Positions 1 to 5,866 of a stretch of 10,333 nucleotides of DNA are shown piece by piece. The position numbers were made by a program, and so were the translations under genes. The notes beneath the pieces are model-generated. The model searched no databases, had not been told where the DNA came from, and worked only from the letters and a program-made list of their open reading frames with translations. Origin of the DNA: Burkholderiales bacterium (lineage in GTDB: Bacteria > Pseudomonadota > Gammaproteobacteria > Burkholderiales > Burkholderiaceae_C); contig JAABPT010000001.1 of the NCBI GenBank assembly GCA_011391855.1, positions 1 to 10,333 of the forward strand, written 5' to 3'. Within the stretch, counting starts at the first letter, position 1; every line of letters starts with the position of its first letter.

Positions 1-98
1 ACGGTGACCTTCCACGGCGTGGTCCACGGCAGCCACTTGAACTTGATGAAGATCAGCCAGACGAAGAAGGCATAGATGCCGAGCAGAAGGGCTTCCAT
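1..98 (-). CDS. HlyD-family membrane fusion protein, N-terminal fragment (YiaV-like)
   Basis: Partial gene: only the first 32 codons are inside the window and the rest lies beyond the left edge. The visible protein begins MEALLLGIYAFFVWLIF and is one hydrophobic helix (about residues 3-18) followed by a basic and aromatic stretch, which is the signal-anchor start of HlyD/EmrA-type periplasmic adaptors. The ATG shares one base with the TAA of the DUF3302 gene (TAATG), and an AGGGAG ribosome binding site lies 7 nt upstream (106-111), so the two are translationally coupled. In E. coli the DUF3302 protein YiaW is likewise paired with the HlyD-family protein YiaV. Membrane fusion proteins of this type link an inner-membrane exporter to the outer membrane; the substrate is unknown. 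The call rests on the N-terminus and the neighbour, because the lipoyl and beta-barrel domains are not visible. Confidence 0.8.
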   Translation of the reverse strand, partial: MEALLLGIYAFFVWLIFIKFKWLPWTTPWKVT

Positions 99-697
99 TA
101 CGCGGCTCCCTGCGCGGTGGGTGTGGTCGCCACGGCGGGGGCCGGTGCGGCCGGTGCGGCCGGCAGGGCCGCAATGGCGGCCTCGATCTTCGCGCGGGCG
201 TGCTGCACTTCGAGCGAGACCGCGCCGCGCGCGGCGATCGCGTCGAGCTCTTCGATCAGGTACCGCAGGTCACGCGCCGGCAGTTTGCCGGCCACGGCCT
301 CCTCGGCCATTTCCACGAAATACTCGTCGCCCTTGTCGGTGCCGTAGGCCAGCCGGTAACTTACGGGCTTGGTATAGGCCCACAGCCACGCGATCGGCCA
401 CAGCAGGCCGCCGAAGACCAGCGACAGCAGGCACAGCGTCTGGATGGCATCCTTCTGCGGGTGGTGCCGCTTGTGCGCGATCTTCTCGGGCAGGATGTGC
501 ACCAGCCAGAACAGCACGATGCCGGCGATCGGCATGACGATGAGGACGAACCACGCAATGTAGAACGCAGCCGTGTCCATCAGTTCCGGCGGCAGGAACG
601 AGGCATGCGCCGCGGACGGCAGAGCCACCGCGGCCCAGGCCAGTGCAGCGAGGGCCAGCGACCGACCGCAGCGACGGACCGGTGTACTTGTATTCAT
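98..697 (-). CDS. DUF3302 inner-membrane protein (YiaW-like)
   Basis: A 199-residue membrane protein. An N-terminal signal-like segment (residues 1-32, basic then hydrophobic, ending PSAAHA) is followed by two membrane helices (about 45-67 and 88-107) separated by a short basic loop with KRHHPQKDA, the core of DUF3302. The C-terminal half is soluble: a conserved-looking YRLAYGTDKGDEYF segment near 114-127, a helical region to about 175, and an Ala/Pro-rich tail (176-199). E. coli YiaW is about 107 residues, so this homologue carries extra N- and C-terminal sequence. I chose the ATG at 697 because it gives a clean signal peptide; longer in-frame starts (to 844) add unconvincing sequence. It overlaps the HlyD-family gene by one base and probably forms one operon with it. 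The molecular function of DUF3302 is not known; a role as partner of the membrane fusion protein is inferred from the pairing. Confidence 0.85.
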   Translation of the reverse strand: MNTSTPVRRCGRSLALAALAWAAVALPSAAHASFLPPELMDTAAFYIAWFVLIVMPIAGIVLFWLVHILPEKIAHKRHHPQKDAIQTLCLLSLVFGGLLWPIAWLWAYTKPVSYRLAYGTDKGDEYFVEMAEEAVAGKLPARDLRYLIEELDAIAARGAVSLEVQHARAKIEAAIAALPAAPAAPAPAVATTPTAQGAA

Positions 698-796
698 CGG
701 TGAACCACTCTTCAAAAAGGTGCCCGCGTCGCGAGGGCATGGCCGCGGCACAACGTGCCAGCACCTGCATGAGCAGGCTGAAAATTCCTGCCGGCG

Positions 797-802
797 ATCA
801 TA
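797..802 (-). promoter_or_regulatory. Possible -10 box for the DUF3302-HlyD operon
   Basis: On the minus strand this reads TATGAT, five of six matches to TATAAT. The best -35 candidate, TTGTCG (823-828), is 20 nt away, longer than the usual 16-18, so the call is weak. It would give a leader of roughly 90 nt before the ATG at 697. Confidence 0.25.
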
Positions 803-1000
803 AGTCCGCGCTTGCGGCCGTACGACAAGCTGACGCACTCCCATGGCACCGGCTCGGCGTCTTGCTCAGCGTTACCGCCGCGACTGCACAGCTCACAGTA
901 TGCAAGGCGGGCCCAGCCTGATCTGAACAAATCACGACACCCGCTTGCCCGTTCCGGACACCGAAAGCTGGCAGCGTCGTGGCGCTGTCGTTGCCTGTGG

Positions 1001-1031
1001 CGCGCCGGCACGGATGTGCACCCGCGGCGCG
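1001..1031. repeat. Bulged inverted repeat, 11 bp of pairing
   Basis: The outer arms CGCGCCG (1001-1007) and CGGCGCG (1025-1031) are perfect complements. Directly inside them GCAC (1008-1011) pairs with GTGC (1016-1019) around a GGAT loop, leaving a 5-nt unpaired ACCCG (1020-1024) on the 3' side. It is the strongest structure in the 698-1195 region. In GC-rich DNA such dyads also arise by chance. Confidence 0.4.
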
Positions 1032-1080
1032 TTGGCCGCACCCCTTTGCATCGACATGCCGTGTGGACATGAGGCAAACT

Positions 1081-1106
1081 CTGACAGCAAGCAATCGGCT
1101 TGTCAG
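1081..1106. repeat. Imperfect inverted repeat upstream of the DUF4105 gene
   Basis: The left arm at 1081-1092 and right arm GCTTGTCAG (1098-1106) pair over 9 bp if a 3-nt bulge is allowed on the left, with loop AATCG (1093-1097). It lies about 10 nt before the mini-ORF start at 1116 and about 105 nt before the DUF4105 ATG. This suits an operator or a leader hairpin, but neither is shown. Confidence 0.35.
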
Positions 1107-1115
1107 GTGTCATTC

Positions 1116-1214
1116 ATGAGCGCATCGAATATCAAGGGTGTCCCTGAAGAGGCGGGGCTTCGTGGCCGCACGGACCCAGGCACAAAGGTCGTTATTTGCC
1201 GGTTCCAGCGATGA
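1116..1214 (+). CDS. Possible 32-codon leader ORF overlapping the DUF4105 gene
   Basis: An ATG at 1116 opens a 32-codon frame beginning MSASNIKGVPEEAG and ending at TGA 1212-1214. The stop overlaps the DUF4105 ATG as ATGA, the arrangement typical of translational coupling. A weak CAGG lies 8 nt before the start. The peptide has no signal sequence, membrane helix or known motif. It may be a regulatory leader whose translation helps ribosomes reach the downstream start, which otherwise has no Shine-Dalgarno sequence. Equally it may be a chance frame, because the alternative TTG start of the next gene would place its ribosome binding site inside this ORF. Confidence 0.25.
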   Translation: MSASNIKGVPEEAGLRGRTDPGTKVVICRFQR

Positions 1215-2230
1215 ATCGGGCGGCCGTTGCCGCCGCACGCGTGGCGGCGCTGTCTTTGATCGCGCTGGTCGTCCTGGCCGCCGGTGTCTGGGGCGTGCTC
1301 GCGCTGGCCATCTCGGGGCCGCAGAACGAAGCGCTGCGCCTGGCCCTGGCGGCCGCCTTCGGCGCGGCCGCGCTGGCGGCGCTGGTGGCCCTGGCCGTTC
1401 GCCGCTGGCGTTGGCGCGGCCTGGTCGCCTTCCTTGCGCTGTTCGCCGCAGCGCTGGCCTGGTTTTTCAACCTGCCAGCCTCGAACGACCGCGACTGGGT
1501 GGACGAAAACGCCGTGCTGCCGCACGCCACGATCGACGGCGACCTGGTCACGGTGCACAACATCCGCAACTTCGCCTACCGCACCGAGACCGACTTCACC
1601 CCGGCCTACTACGACAAGACCTACGACCTGCGCCAGCTCGAAGGCGTGGACCTCGTCGCCACCTACTGGATGGGCCCGGCCGTCGCCCACATCTTCCTCA
1701 GCTTCGCCTTCGCCGGTGGCGACCATCTCGCCGTCTCCATCGAGACGCGCAAGGAAAAGGGCGAGGGCTATTCCACCGTCAAGGGCTTCTTCCGCCAGTA
1801 CGAGCTGTACTACGTGGTGGCCGACGAACGCGACGTGATCCGCTTGCGCACCAATTACCGCAAGGACCCGCCGGAGCAGGTGCATGTGTACCGCGTCAAG
1901 GGCGACAACGCCGGCGCCCGCCGCGTCTTCATGGACTATATGAACGCGATCAATGCGCTGAAGACCCAGCCGGCGTTCTACAACTCGCTCACGACCAACT
2001 GCACCACGACGATCTGGACGCATTCGCTGGTCAACCCCGGCCATGTGCCGTTCAGCTGGAAGGTCCTGGCCAGCGGTTATGTGCCGCAATATCTGTACGA
2101 ACAAGGGCGGCTGGTCGACGGTGGTCTGCCGTTCGCCGAACTGCAGCAGCGGGCGCTGGTGAATTCGCGCGCGCAGCAAGCCGATGCGGCGGCGGACTTC
2201 TCCACCCTCATTCGCCAGGGTCTGCCATAG
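1211..2230 (+). CDS. Membrane protein with DUF4105 (Lnb N-terminal periplasmic) domain
   Basis: A 339-residue protein. Residues 1-90 hold three hydrophobic helices (about 8-32, 40-62 and 68-84), placing the remainder in the periplasm. From about 110 on it matches the DUF4105 pattern: VHNIRNFAYRTETDF with His116, a YYDKTYDL stretch, an AHIFLSFAF segment with His160, and NCTTTIW with Cys264. The conserved His and Cys suggest a cysteine-based active site resembling papain-like or transacylase folds; this is inference. The family's best-studied member is Lnb, reported as a lipoprotein N-acyltransferase in Bacteroides; whether this protein acylates anything is unknown. Start choice is uncertain. 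ATG 1211 lacks a Shine-Dalgarno sequence, whereas TTG 1196 (five residues longer) has AAAGG 7 nt upstream (1184-1188). A patatin-autotransporter gene follows on the same strand after 113 bp. Confidence 0.85.
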   Translation: MNRAAVAAARVAALSLIALVVLAAGVWGVLALAISGPQNEALRLALAAAFGAAALAALVALAVRRWRWRGLVAFLALFAAALAWFFNLPASNDRDWVDENAVLPHATIDGDLVTVHNIRNFAYRTETDFTPAYYDKTYDLRQLEGVDLVATYWMGPAVAHIFLSFAFAGGDHLAVSIETRKEKGEGYSTVKGFFRQYELYYVVADERDVIRLRTNYRKDPPEQVHVYRVKGDNAGARRVFMDYMNAINALKTQPAFYNSLTTNCTTTIWTHSLVNPGHVPFSWKVLASGYVPQYLYEQGRLVDGGLPFAELQQRALVNSRAQQADAAADFSTLIRQGLP

Positions 2231-2343
2231 CGCGGCCACAGGTCTGCCAGATGCTCCGGGGCCAGGGGCCATGGACATTCGAAAATAGGCGGTCGGGTCA
2301 ACCGCACCAGACAAAGTGCGAAGTGCGAAGAGCAAGAAGCAAC
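2231..2343 (+). other. Spacer between DUF4105 and patatin genes
   Basis: This 113-bp spacer has no recognisable promoter or terminator. It contains a GGGGCC direct repeat (2258-2263 and 2265-2270) and a perfect 7-bp tandem repeat AAGTGCG (2314-2320 and 2321-2327) shortly before the patatin start. Without a terminator, readthrough from the DUF4105 gene into the patatin gene is plausible. Confidence 0.4.
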
Positions 2344-4605
2344 ATGCGAGATGAAATGAAACGAAGCCTCCTGCGCTGGGCCGTATTCGCCACCGCCTCG
2401 ATCGCGGCCACCGTTTTGATCCCCGTGGCAGCGCAATCCGCCTCGGCGGCCGAAGCCGCCCCAGCGGCGGCGGCCACCCAGCGGCCCAAGATCTGCCTGG
2501 TGCTTTCAGGCGGCGGGGCGCGTGGTGCCGCGCACGTGGGCGTGATCAAGGTGCTGGAGGAATACCGGGTGCCCATCCACTGCATCACCGGCACCAGCAT
2601 GGGCGCGCTGGTCGGCGGCGCCTACGCCACCGGCATGAGCGTGCCCGACATGGAACGCATCAACGCCAGCATGTCGGTGGAGAAGCTCTTCAAGGAAAAG
2701 CCGCCACGCCAGGAACTGGCCATGCGGCGCAAGATCGACGACTACAGCAACCTCATCAGCCCGGAAATCGGCACGGCGTCGAAGCAGGCGACCATCGTCA
2801 AGGGCGTGGTCTCGGGCGTGCAGCTGGAAACCGTGCTGCGCGAACTGGCTCGGGTGCAGGGCTACCACGACTTCGACAAGTTGCCCATTCCCTTCCGCGC
2901 GGTCGCCACCGACCTCGTCACTGGCAAGGCGGTGGTCTTCGACGAAGGAGAACTGGCCAACGTGATGCGCGCCAGCATGTCGGTGCCCGGTGCGGTGGCG
3001 CCGGCCGAATACAACGGCATGATCCTGGTCGACGGCATGCTCACCAGCAACCTGCCGGTGGAAGCGGCCCGGGCCATGGGCGCCGACGTCGTGATCGCCG
3101 TCAACGTGGGCACGCCGCTGCTCAAACGCGAGGAGCTGAATTCGATCCTGGGCGTGGCCGGCCAGATGCTCAGCATCCTGACCGAGCAGAACGTGCAGGC
3201 CTCGCTGGCCCAGCTGAAGCCCAACGACATCCTGATTTCGCCGGACCTCGGCGACTTCTCCACCGGTGACTTCGACAACCTGACCAAGATCACGCCGCTG
3301 GGCGAGGCCGCGGCGCGCCAGGTGGCCGACCGGCTGGCGCAGCTTTCGCTGCCCCCGGCCGAATACGCGGCGCTGCGCAAGCGCCAGCAGGTGGCCATGG
3401 TGCCTGACTTGACGCCGGTGGACGAGATCCGGTTCGAGAACCTGAACCGCGTGAATCCCCAGGCTGCGAAGGCGGTGATGGAAACCCAGCCCGGCCAGCC
3501 CGTGGTGCAGGCCCAGGTCGACGCCGACATGCGGCGGCTGTACGGCACGGGCGACTTCGAGCATGTCAACTACCGCATCGTCAGCGAAGAGGGCAAGCGG
3601 GTGATGTCGGTCGATGCCGTCGAGAAGGCCTGGGGGCCTGACTACCTGCGGCTCGGCCTGGGGCTGTCGAGCGACTTTTCGGGTGAAACCTTCTTCATTC
3701 TGGTGGCCGCCCATCGCATGACCTGGCTCAACTCGCTCGGCGCCGAATTCCGCACCGATGTGCAGGCGGGCTACGACAACAGCCTGCGCATGGAGTTCTA
3801 CCAGCCGCTCAGCATTGCCGGCACCTTCTTCGTGGCCCCGCGCGTGAGCGTGGGCACGCAGCGGGTGGCGGTCTACCAGCAGGACAACCGGGTCGCCGAA
3901 TACAGCGTCAGCACGGGTGTCGGCGGAGTGGACCTCGGTGTGCAGTTCCAGCAGTACGGCGAATTGCGCCTGGGTCTGGAGGGCGGGCGCGTCAAGCCCG
4001 AACTCGCAACCGGGCCGGCGTCGCTGGACCCGGGAGGCGATACCCGCACCCTGGGGGCGATCCGCGCCCGGCTGCTGCTCGACCGGCTCGACAACGTGCA
4101 CTTCCCGCGTTTCGGCTGGAATGCCGCTGCCACGATCTACGACAACAACGCAGACCTCGGCGCGGAGTTGGCGTACACCAAGTGGTCTGCCGGCGGCAGG
4201 CTGGCCTATTCCTTCGGCGAGAACACGGTGCGGCTGGGCGTCAACGCCGGTGGCACGATCGGCAACAACCCCTTGCCGGCCTACGACCAGTTCCAGTGGG
4301 GCGGCTTCCTGCAGCAGTCGGGTTATGCCACCGGCCAGCTGATCGGGCAGAACCTGCAGTTCGGCCAGGTGATGGTCTACCGCCGCATTGCCCGCGGCAG
4401 CCTCTTCGACAGCGCCTACGGCGGGTTGTCGCTCGAAATCGGCAAGGTCGGCGACCCGCTGGTGAGGGGCAATCCGGACGGGGTGCTGCGGTCCATCGGC
4501 CTGTTCATTGGCGCGGACAGCATCCTGGGCCCGGTGTACTTCGGCTACGGCAAGGCCGAGGACGGGCCGGACAGCTTCTACTTCTATCTCGGCAAGCCGC
4601 TGTGA
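2344..4605 (+). CDS. PlpD-like type Vd patatin autotransporter (phospholipase plus Omp85-type barrel)
   Basis: A 753-residue secreted lipase. A signal peptide (about 1-36, basic MKRS then a hydrophobic core and an Ala-rich cleavage region) is followed by a patatin domain (about 48-340) with all catalytic elements: oxyanion loop GGGARG (56-61), nucleophile elbow GTSMG (Ser85) and DG (Asp230-Gly231). A POTRA-like domain (about 358-430) and a C-terminal Bac_surface_Ag/Omp85-type beta-barrel (about 431-753) follow. The barrel contains the family's D-x-FPRFGW element near 583-592 and ends in an aromatic strand. This matches Pseudomonas aeruginosa PlpD (about 730 residues), a phospholipase A1 exported through its own barrel. 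Start ATG 2344 has a weak AAGAAG before it; ATG 2356, four codons later, is an alternative with GAG 5 nt upstream. The reading frame stays open far upstream, but that part is a shadow of the DUF4105 gene. Its substrate and whether the lipase is released are not visible. Confidence 0.93.
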   Translation: MRDEMKRSLLRWAVFATASIAATVLIPVAAQSASAAEAAPAAAATQRPKICLVLSGGGARGAAHVGVIKVLEEYRVPIHCITGTSMGALVGGAYATGMSVPDMERINASMSVEKLFKEKPPRQELAMRRKIDDYSNLISPEIGTASKQATIVKGVVSGVQLETVLRELARVQGYHDFDKLPIPFRAVATDLVTGKAVVFDEGELANVMRASMSVPGAVAPAEYNGMILVDGMLTSNLPVEAARAMGADVVIAVNVGTPLLKREELNSILGVAGQMLSILTEQNVQASLAQLKPNDILISPDLGDFSTGDFDNLTKITPLGEAAARQVADRLAQLSLPPAEYAALRKRQQVAMVPDLTPVDEIRFENLNRVNPQAAKAVMETQPGQPVVQAQVDADMRRLYGTGDFEHVNYRIVSEEGKRVMSVDAVEKAWGPDYLRLGLGLSSDFSGETFFILVAAHRMTWLNSLGAEFRTDVQAGYDNSLRMEFYQPLSIAGTFFVAPRVSVGTQRVAVYQQDNRVAEYSVSTGVGGVDLGVQFQQYGELRLGLEGGRVKPELATGPASLDPGGDTRTLGAIRARLLLDRLDNVHFPRFGWNAAATIYDNNADLGAELAYTKWSAGGRLAYSFGENTVRLGVNAGGTIGNNPLPAYDQFQWGGFLQQSGYATGQLIGQNLQFGQVMVYRRIARGSLFDSAYGGLSLEIGKVGDPLVRGNPDGVLRSIGLFIGADSILGPVYFGYGKAEDGPDSFYFYLGKPL

Positions 4606-4666
4606 GGGGCTGAAGTCAAACGCTGCCCCCGCGTGCTGGTGCCGACAGCGACACCGACGCCGACTC
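4606..4666. other. Short convergent intergenic region
   Basis: The patatin and phosphotransacylase genes converge here. GGGGC (4606-4610) can pair with GCCCC (4625-4629) across a 14-nt loop, but there is no T-run, so a terminator is doubtful. Next to the phosphotransacylase stop are four imperfect hexamers (TGCCGA, CAGCGA, CACCGA, CGCCGA; 4640-4663), a short degenerate tandem repeat. Confidence 0.35.
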
Positions 4667-5605
4667 TCAGGCCACGGCCTTCGGTGCCGCGGTGCGGCGC
4701 GCCAGGGCCACCAGCACGGCCACGGCGCAAGAGGCCATTCTGGCGATTTCGGAATCGGCGCGGCTGGTCAGGATGATGGGCACGCGCGCGCCGAGCACGA
4801 TGCCCGCCGCGTCGGCGCCGGCCAGGAAGGTGAGGCTCTTGGCGAGCATGTTGCCGGCGTCCAGGTCGGGCACGATCAGCACGTTGGCACGGCCAGCCAC
4901 CTGCGAGTCGATCTTCTTGACTTCGGCCGCATGCAGGCTGATGGCGTTGTCCAGCGCCAGAGGGCCGTCGAGGATGGCGCCGGTGATCTGCCCGCGCTCG
5001 GCCATCTTGCACAGCGCGGCGGCCTCGATGGTGGAAGGCACCTGCGGATTCACCGTCTCCATGGCCGACAGGATGGCCACGCGCACTTCCGGGAAGCCCA
5101 GCGCATGCGCCAGGTCGATGGCGTTCTGCACGATGTCGACCTTGCACTCCAGCGTGGGCTGGATATTCACCGCGGCGTCGGAAATGATGAGCGGCTGGTC
5201 GTAGGAAGGCACGTCCATCACGAAGCAGTGGCTGATGCGGCGGGCGGTGCGCAGCCCGCGCTCGCGCCGCACCACGGCGCCCATCAGTTCGTCGGTGTGC
5301 AGGCTGCCCTTCATCAGCGCCTCGGCCTCGCCCTTCAGCACCAGTTCCACCGCCTGCTCGGCCGCGGCGTGGCTGTGCGGTGCGTCGACGATGGGGACGC
5401 CGGTAAGGTCGATGCCTGCCAGCGCCGCGACCTCGCGGATGCGGTGCTGCGGGCCGACCAGGATGGGAAGGATCAGGCCCAGCCGGGCCGCGCCCATGGC
5501 GCCTTCCAGCGACGATTGGTCGCAGGGGTGGACGACGGCGGTGGGCGTGGGCGGCAGGCCCTTGCAGGCGTCGAGCAGGTTTTGGTACTTCGAGTGGTTG
5601 CTCAT
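4667..5605 (-). CDS. Phosphate acetyl/butyryltransferase, short form
   Basis: A 312-residue cytoplasmic enzyme of the phosphotransacylase family (PTA_PTB), which exchanges CoA for phosphate: acyl-CoA + Pi <=> acyl phosphate + CoA. Recognisable segments include LMKGSLHTDELM (97-108), the SDAAVNIQP loop (142-150), VPDLDAGNMLAKSL (245-258, where acyl and phosphate-site residues lie in the family) and GARVPIILTSRADS (272-285). The length is that of phosphotransbutyrylases and of the transacylase part of the MaoC-phosphotransacylase fusions, not the 700-residue E. coli Pta, so acetyl and butyryl specificity cannot be separated from sequence. No acetate or butyrate kinase lies beside it; the next gene downstream is the convergent patatin gene. 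I chose ATG 5605; no Shine-Dalgarno sequence precedes it, but a TATAAT box lies about 67 nt upstream. Confidence 0.88.
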   Translation of the reverse strand: MSNHSKYQNLLDACKGLPPTPTAVVHPCDQSSLEGAMGAARLGLILPILVGPQHRIREVAALAGIDLTGVPIVDAPHSHAAAEQAVELVLKGEAEALMKGSLHTDELMGAVVRRERGLRTARRISHCFVMDVPSYDQPLIISDAAVNIQPTLECKVDIVQNAIDLAHALGFPEVRVAILSAMETVNPQVPSTIEAAALCKMAERGQITGAILDGPLALDNAISLHAAEVKKIDSQVAGRANVLIVPDLDAGNMLAKSLTFLAGADAAGIVLGARVPIILTSRADSEIARMASCAVAVLVALARRTAAPKAVA

Positions 5606-5671
5606 GGCGGGGGTTACGGCTGGCCGGCGAGGCGAAGGAAGGTCAAAGCAGCGATGCTGCACTGCAACAAA

Positions 5672-5677
5672 ATTATA
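5672..5677 (-). promoter_or_regulatory. TATAAT -10 box for the phosphotransacylase gene
   Basis: The minus strand reads a perfect TATAAT in a GC-rich background, correctly placed for a leader of about 60 nt. The -35 region is poor (the best 16-nt-spaced hexamer is CACGTT at 5694-5699), which suggests weak or activator-dependent sigma-70 transcription. A GCAGC/GCTGC dyad (5648-5660) lies just past the predicted start point. Confidence 0.55.
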
Positions 5678-5825
5678 CGCGGCGGGCAGGCAGAACGTGC
5701 CGCCGTGCGGTCGATGGCGACCGGAATTTCGAGAGCAAATACTAAAAAATGACCACCGTCAGCGGCATGGCTGGCCACGCCCCCCGTCGAGAGCTTGGGC
5801 GTTGAATGTCGGGTGGGGACACGGC

Positions 5826-5842
5826 GCGGGTGTCACGCCCGC
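5826..5842 (-). terminator. Near-perfect palindrome after the acyltransferase gene, possible terminator
   Basis: GCGGGTGT and ACGCCCGC flank a single central C, with only one wobble pair in eight. It begins 25 nt past the acyltransferase stop codon. There is no T-run next to it; the nearest T6 on the minus strand (about 5743-5748) is about 80 nt further on. It could equally be a protein-binding dyad. Confidence 0.3.
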
Positions 5843-5866
5843 CCGCCGCCGGGATCGCTGGTACGT

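Larger units (their letters stand above)
698..1195. other. Long intergenic region between divergent genes, with stem-loops
   Basis: About 500 bp separates the minus-strand DUF3302 gene from the plus-strand DUF4105 gene. Several open frames cross it, but their translations are Arg/Cys/His-rich with no recognisable motif or good start, so I do not accept any as a gene apart from the doubtful mini-ORF listed separately. The region holds three imperfect inverted repeats: 969-990 (CAGCG and CGCTG arms around a 6-nt loop, extended by wobble pairs), 1001-1031 (7-bp outer arms CGCGCCG/CGGCGCG plus an inner GCAC/GTGC hairpin with a 5-nt bulge) and 1081-1106 (CTGAC...AAGC paired with GCTT...GTCAG, 3-nt bulge, 5-nt loop). 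None is followed by a T-run, so they do not look like intrinsic terminators. They could be operators, leader structures or part of a small RNA. Confidence 0.5.
5606..5866. other. Intergenic region between acyltransferase and phosphotransacylase genes
   Basis: This 261-bp stretch contains the phosphotransacylase promoter, an AT-rich patch (about 5724-5750, including six consecutive A) that stands out from the GC-rich surroundings, and a near-perfect palindrome at 5826-5842 just past the acyltransferase stop. No credible gene is present; an 18-codon plus-strand frame from ATG 5749 has no features. Confidence 0.45.

Noticed and set aside
712..1113. Open frames in the 698-1195 region on both strands
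   Set aside because: Cys/Arg-rich translations without motifs, signal peptides or ribosome binding sites; codon use does not resemble the neighbours.
1103..2335. 410-codon open frame antisense to the DUF4105 gene
   Set aside because: Low-complexity Gly/Arg/Val/His composition, no motif, and it is a shadow of a gene with conserved His and Cys segments.
1138..2343. Long in-frame extension of the patatin gene upstream (would give 1155 residues)
   Set aside because: The extra 400 residues are Arg/Pro/Ala-rich and coincide with the DUF4105 gene in another frame, whose protein has clear domains. The signal peptide begins at 2344-2356.
2506..4101. 531-codon open frame antisense to the patatin gene
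   Set aside because: Its translation is His/Gly/Val-rich with no motif, which is typical of the complement of GC-rich coding sequence. The plus-strand gene has catalytic motifs and a barrel.
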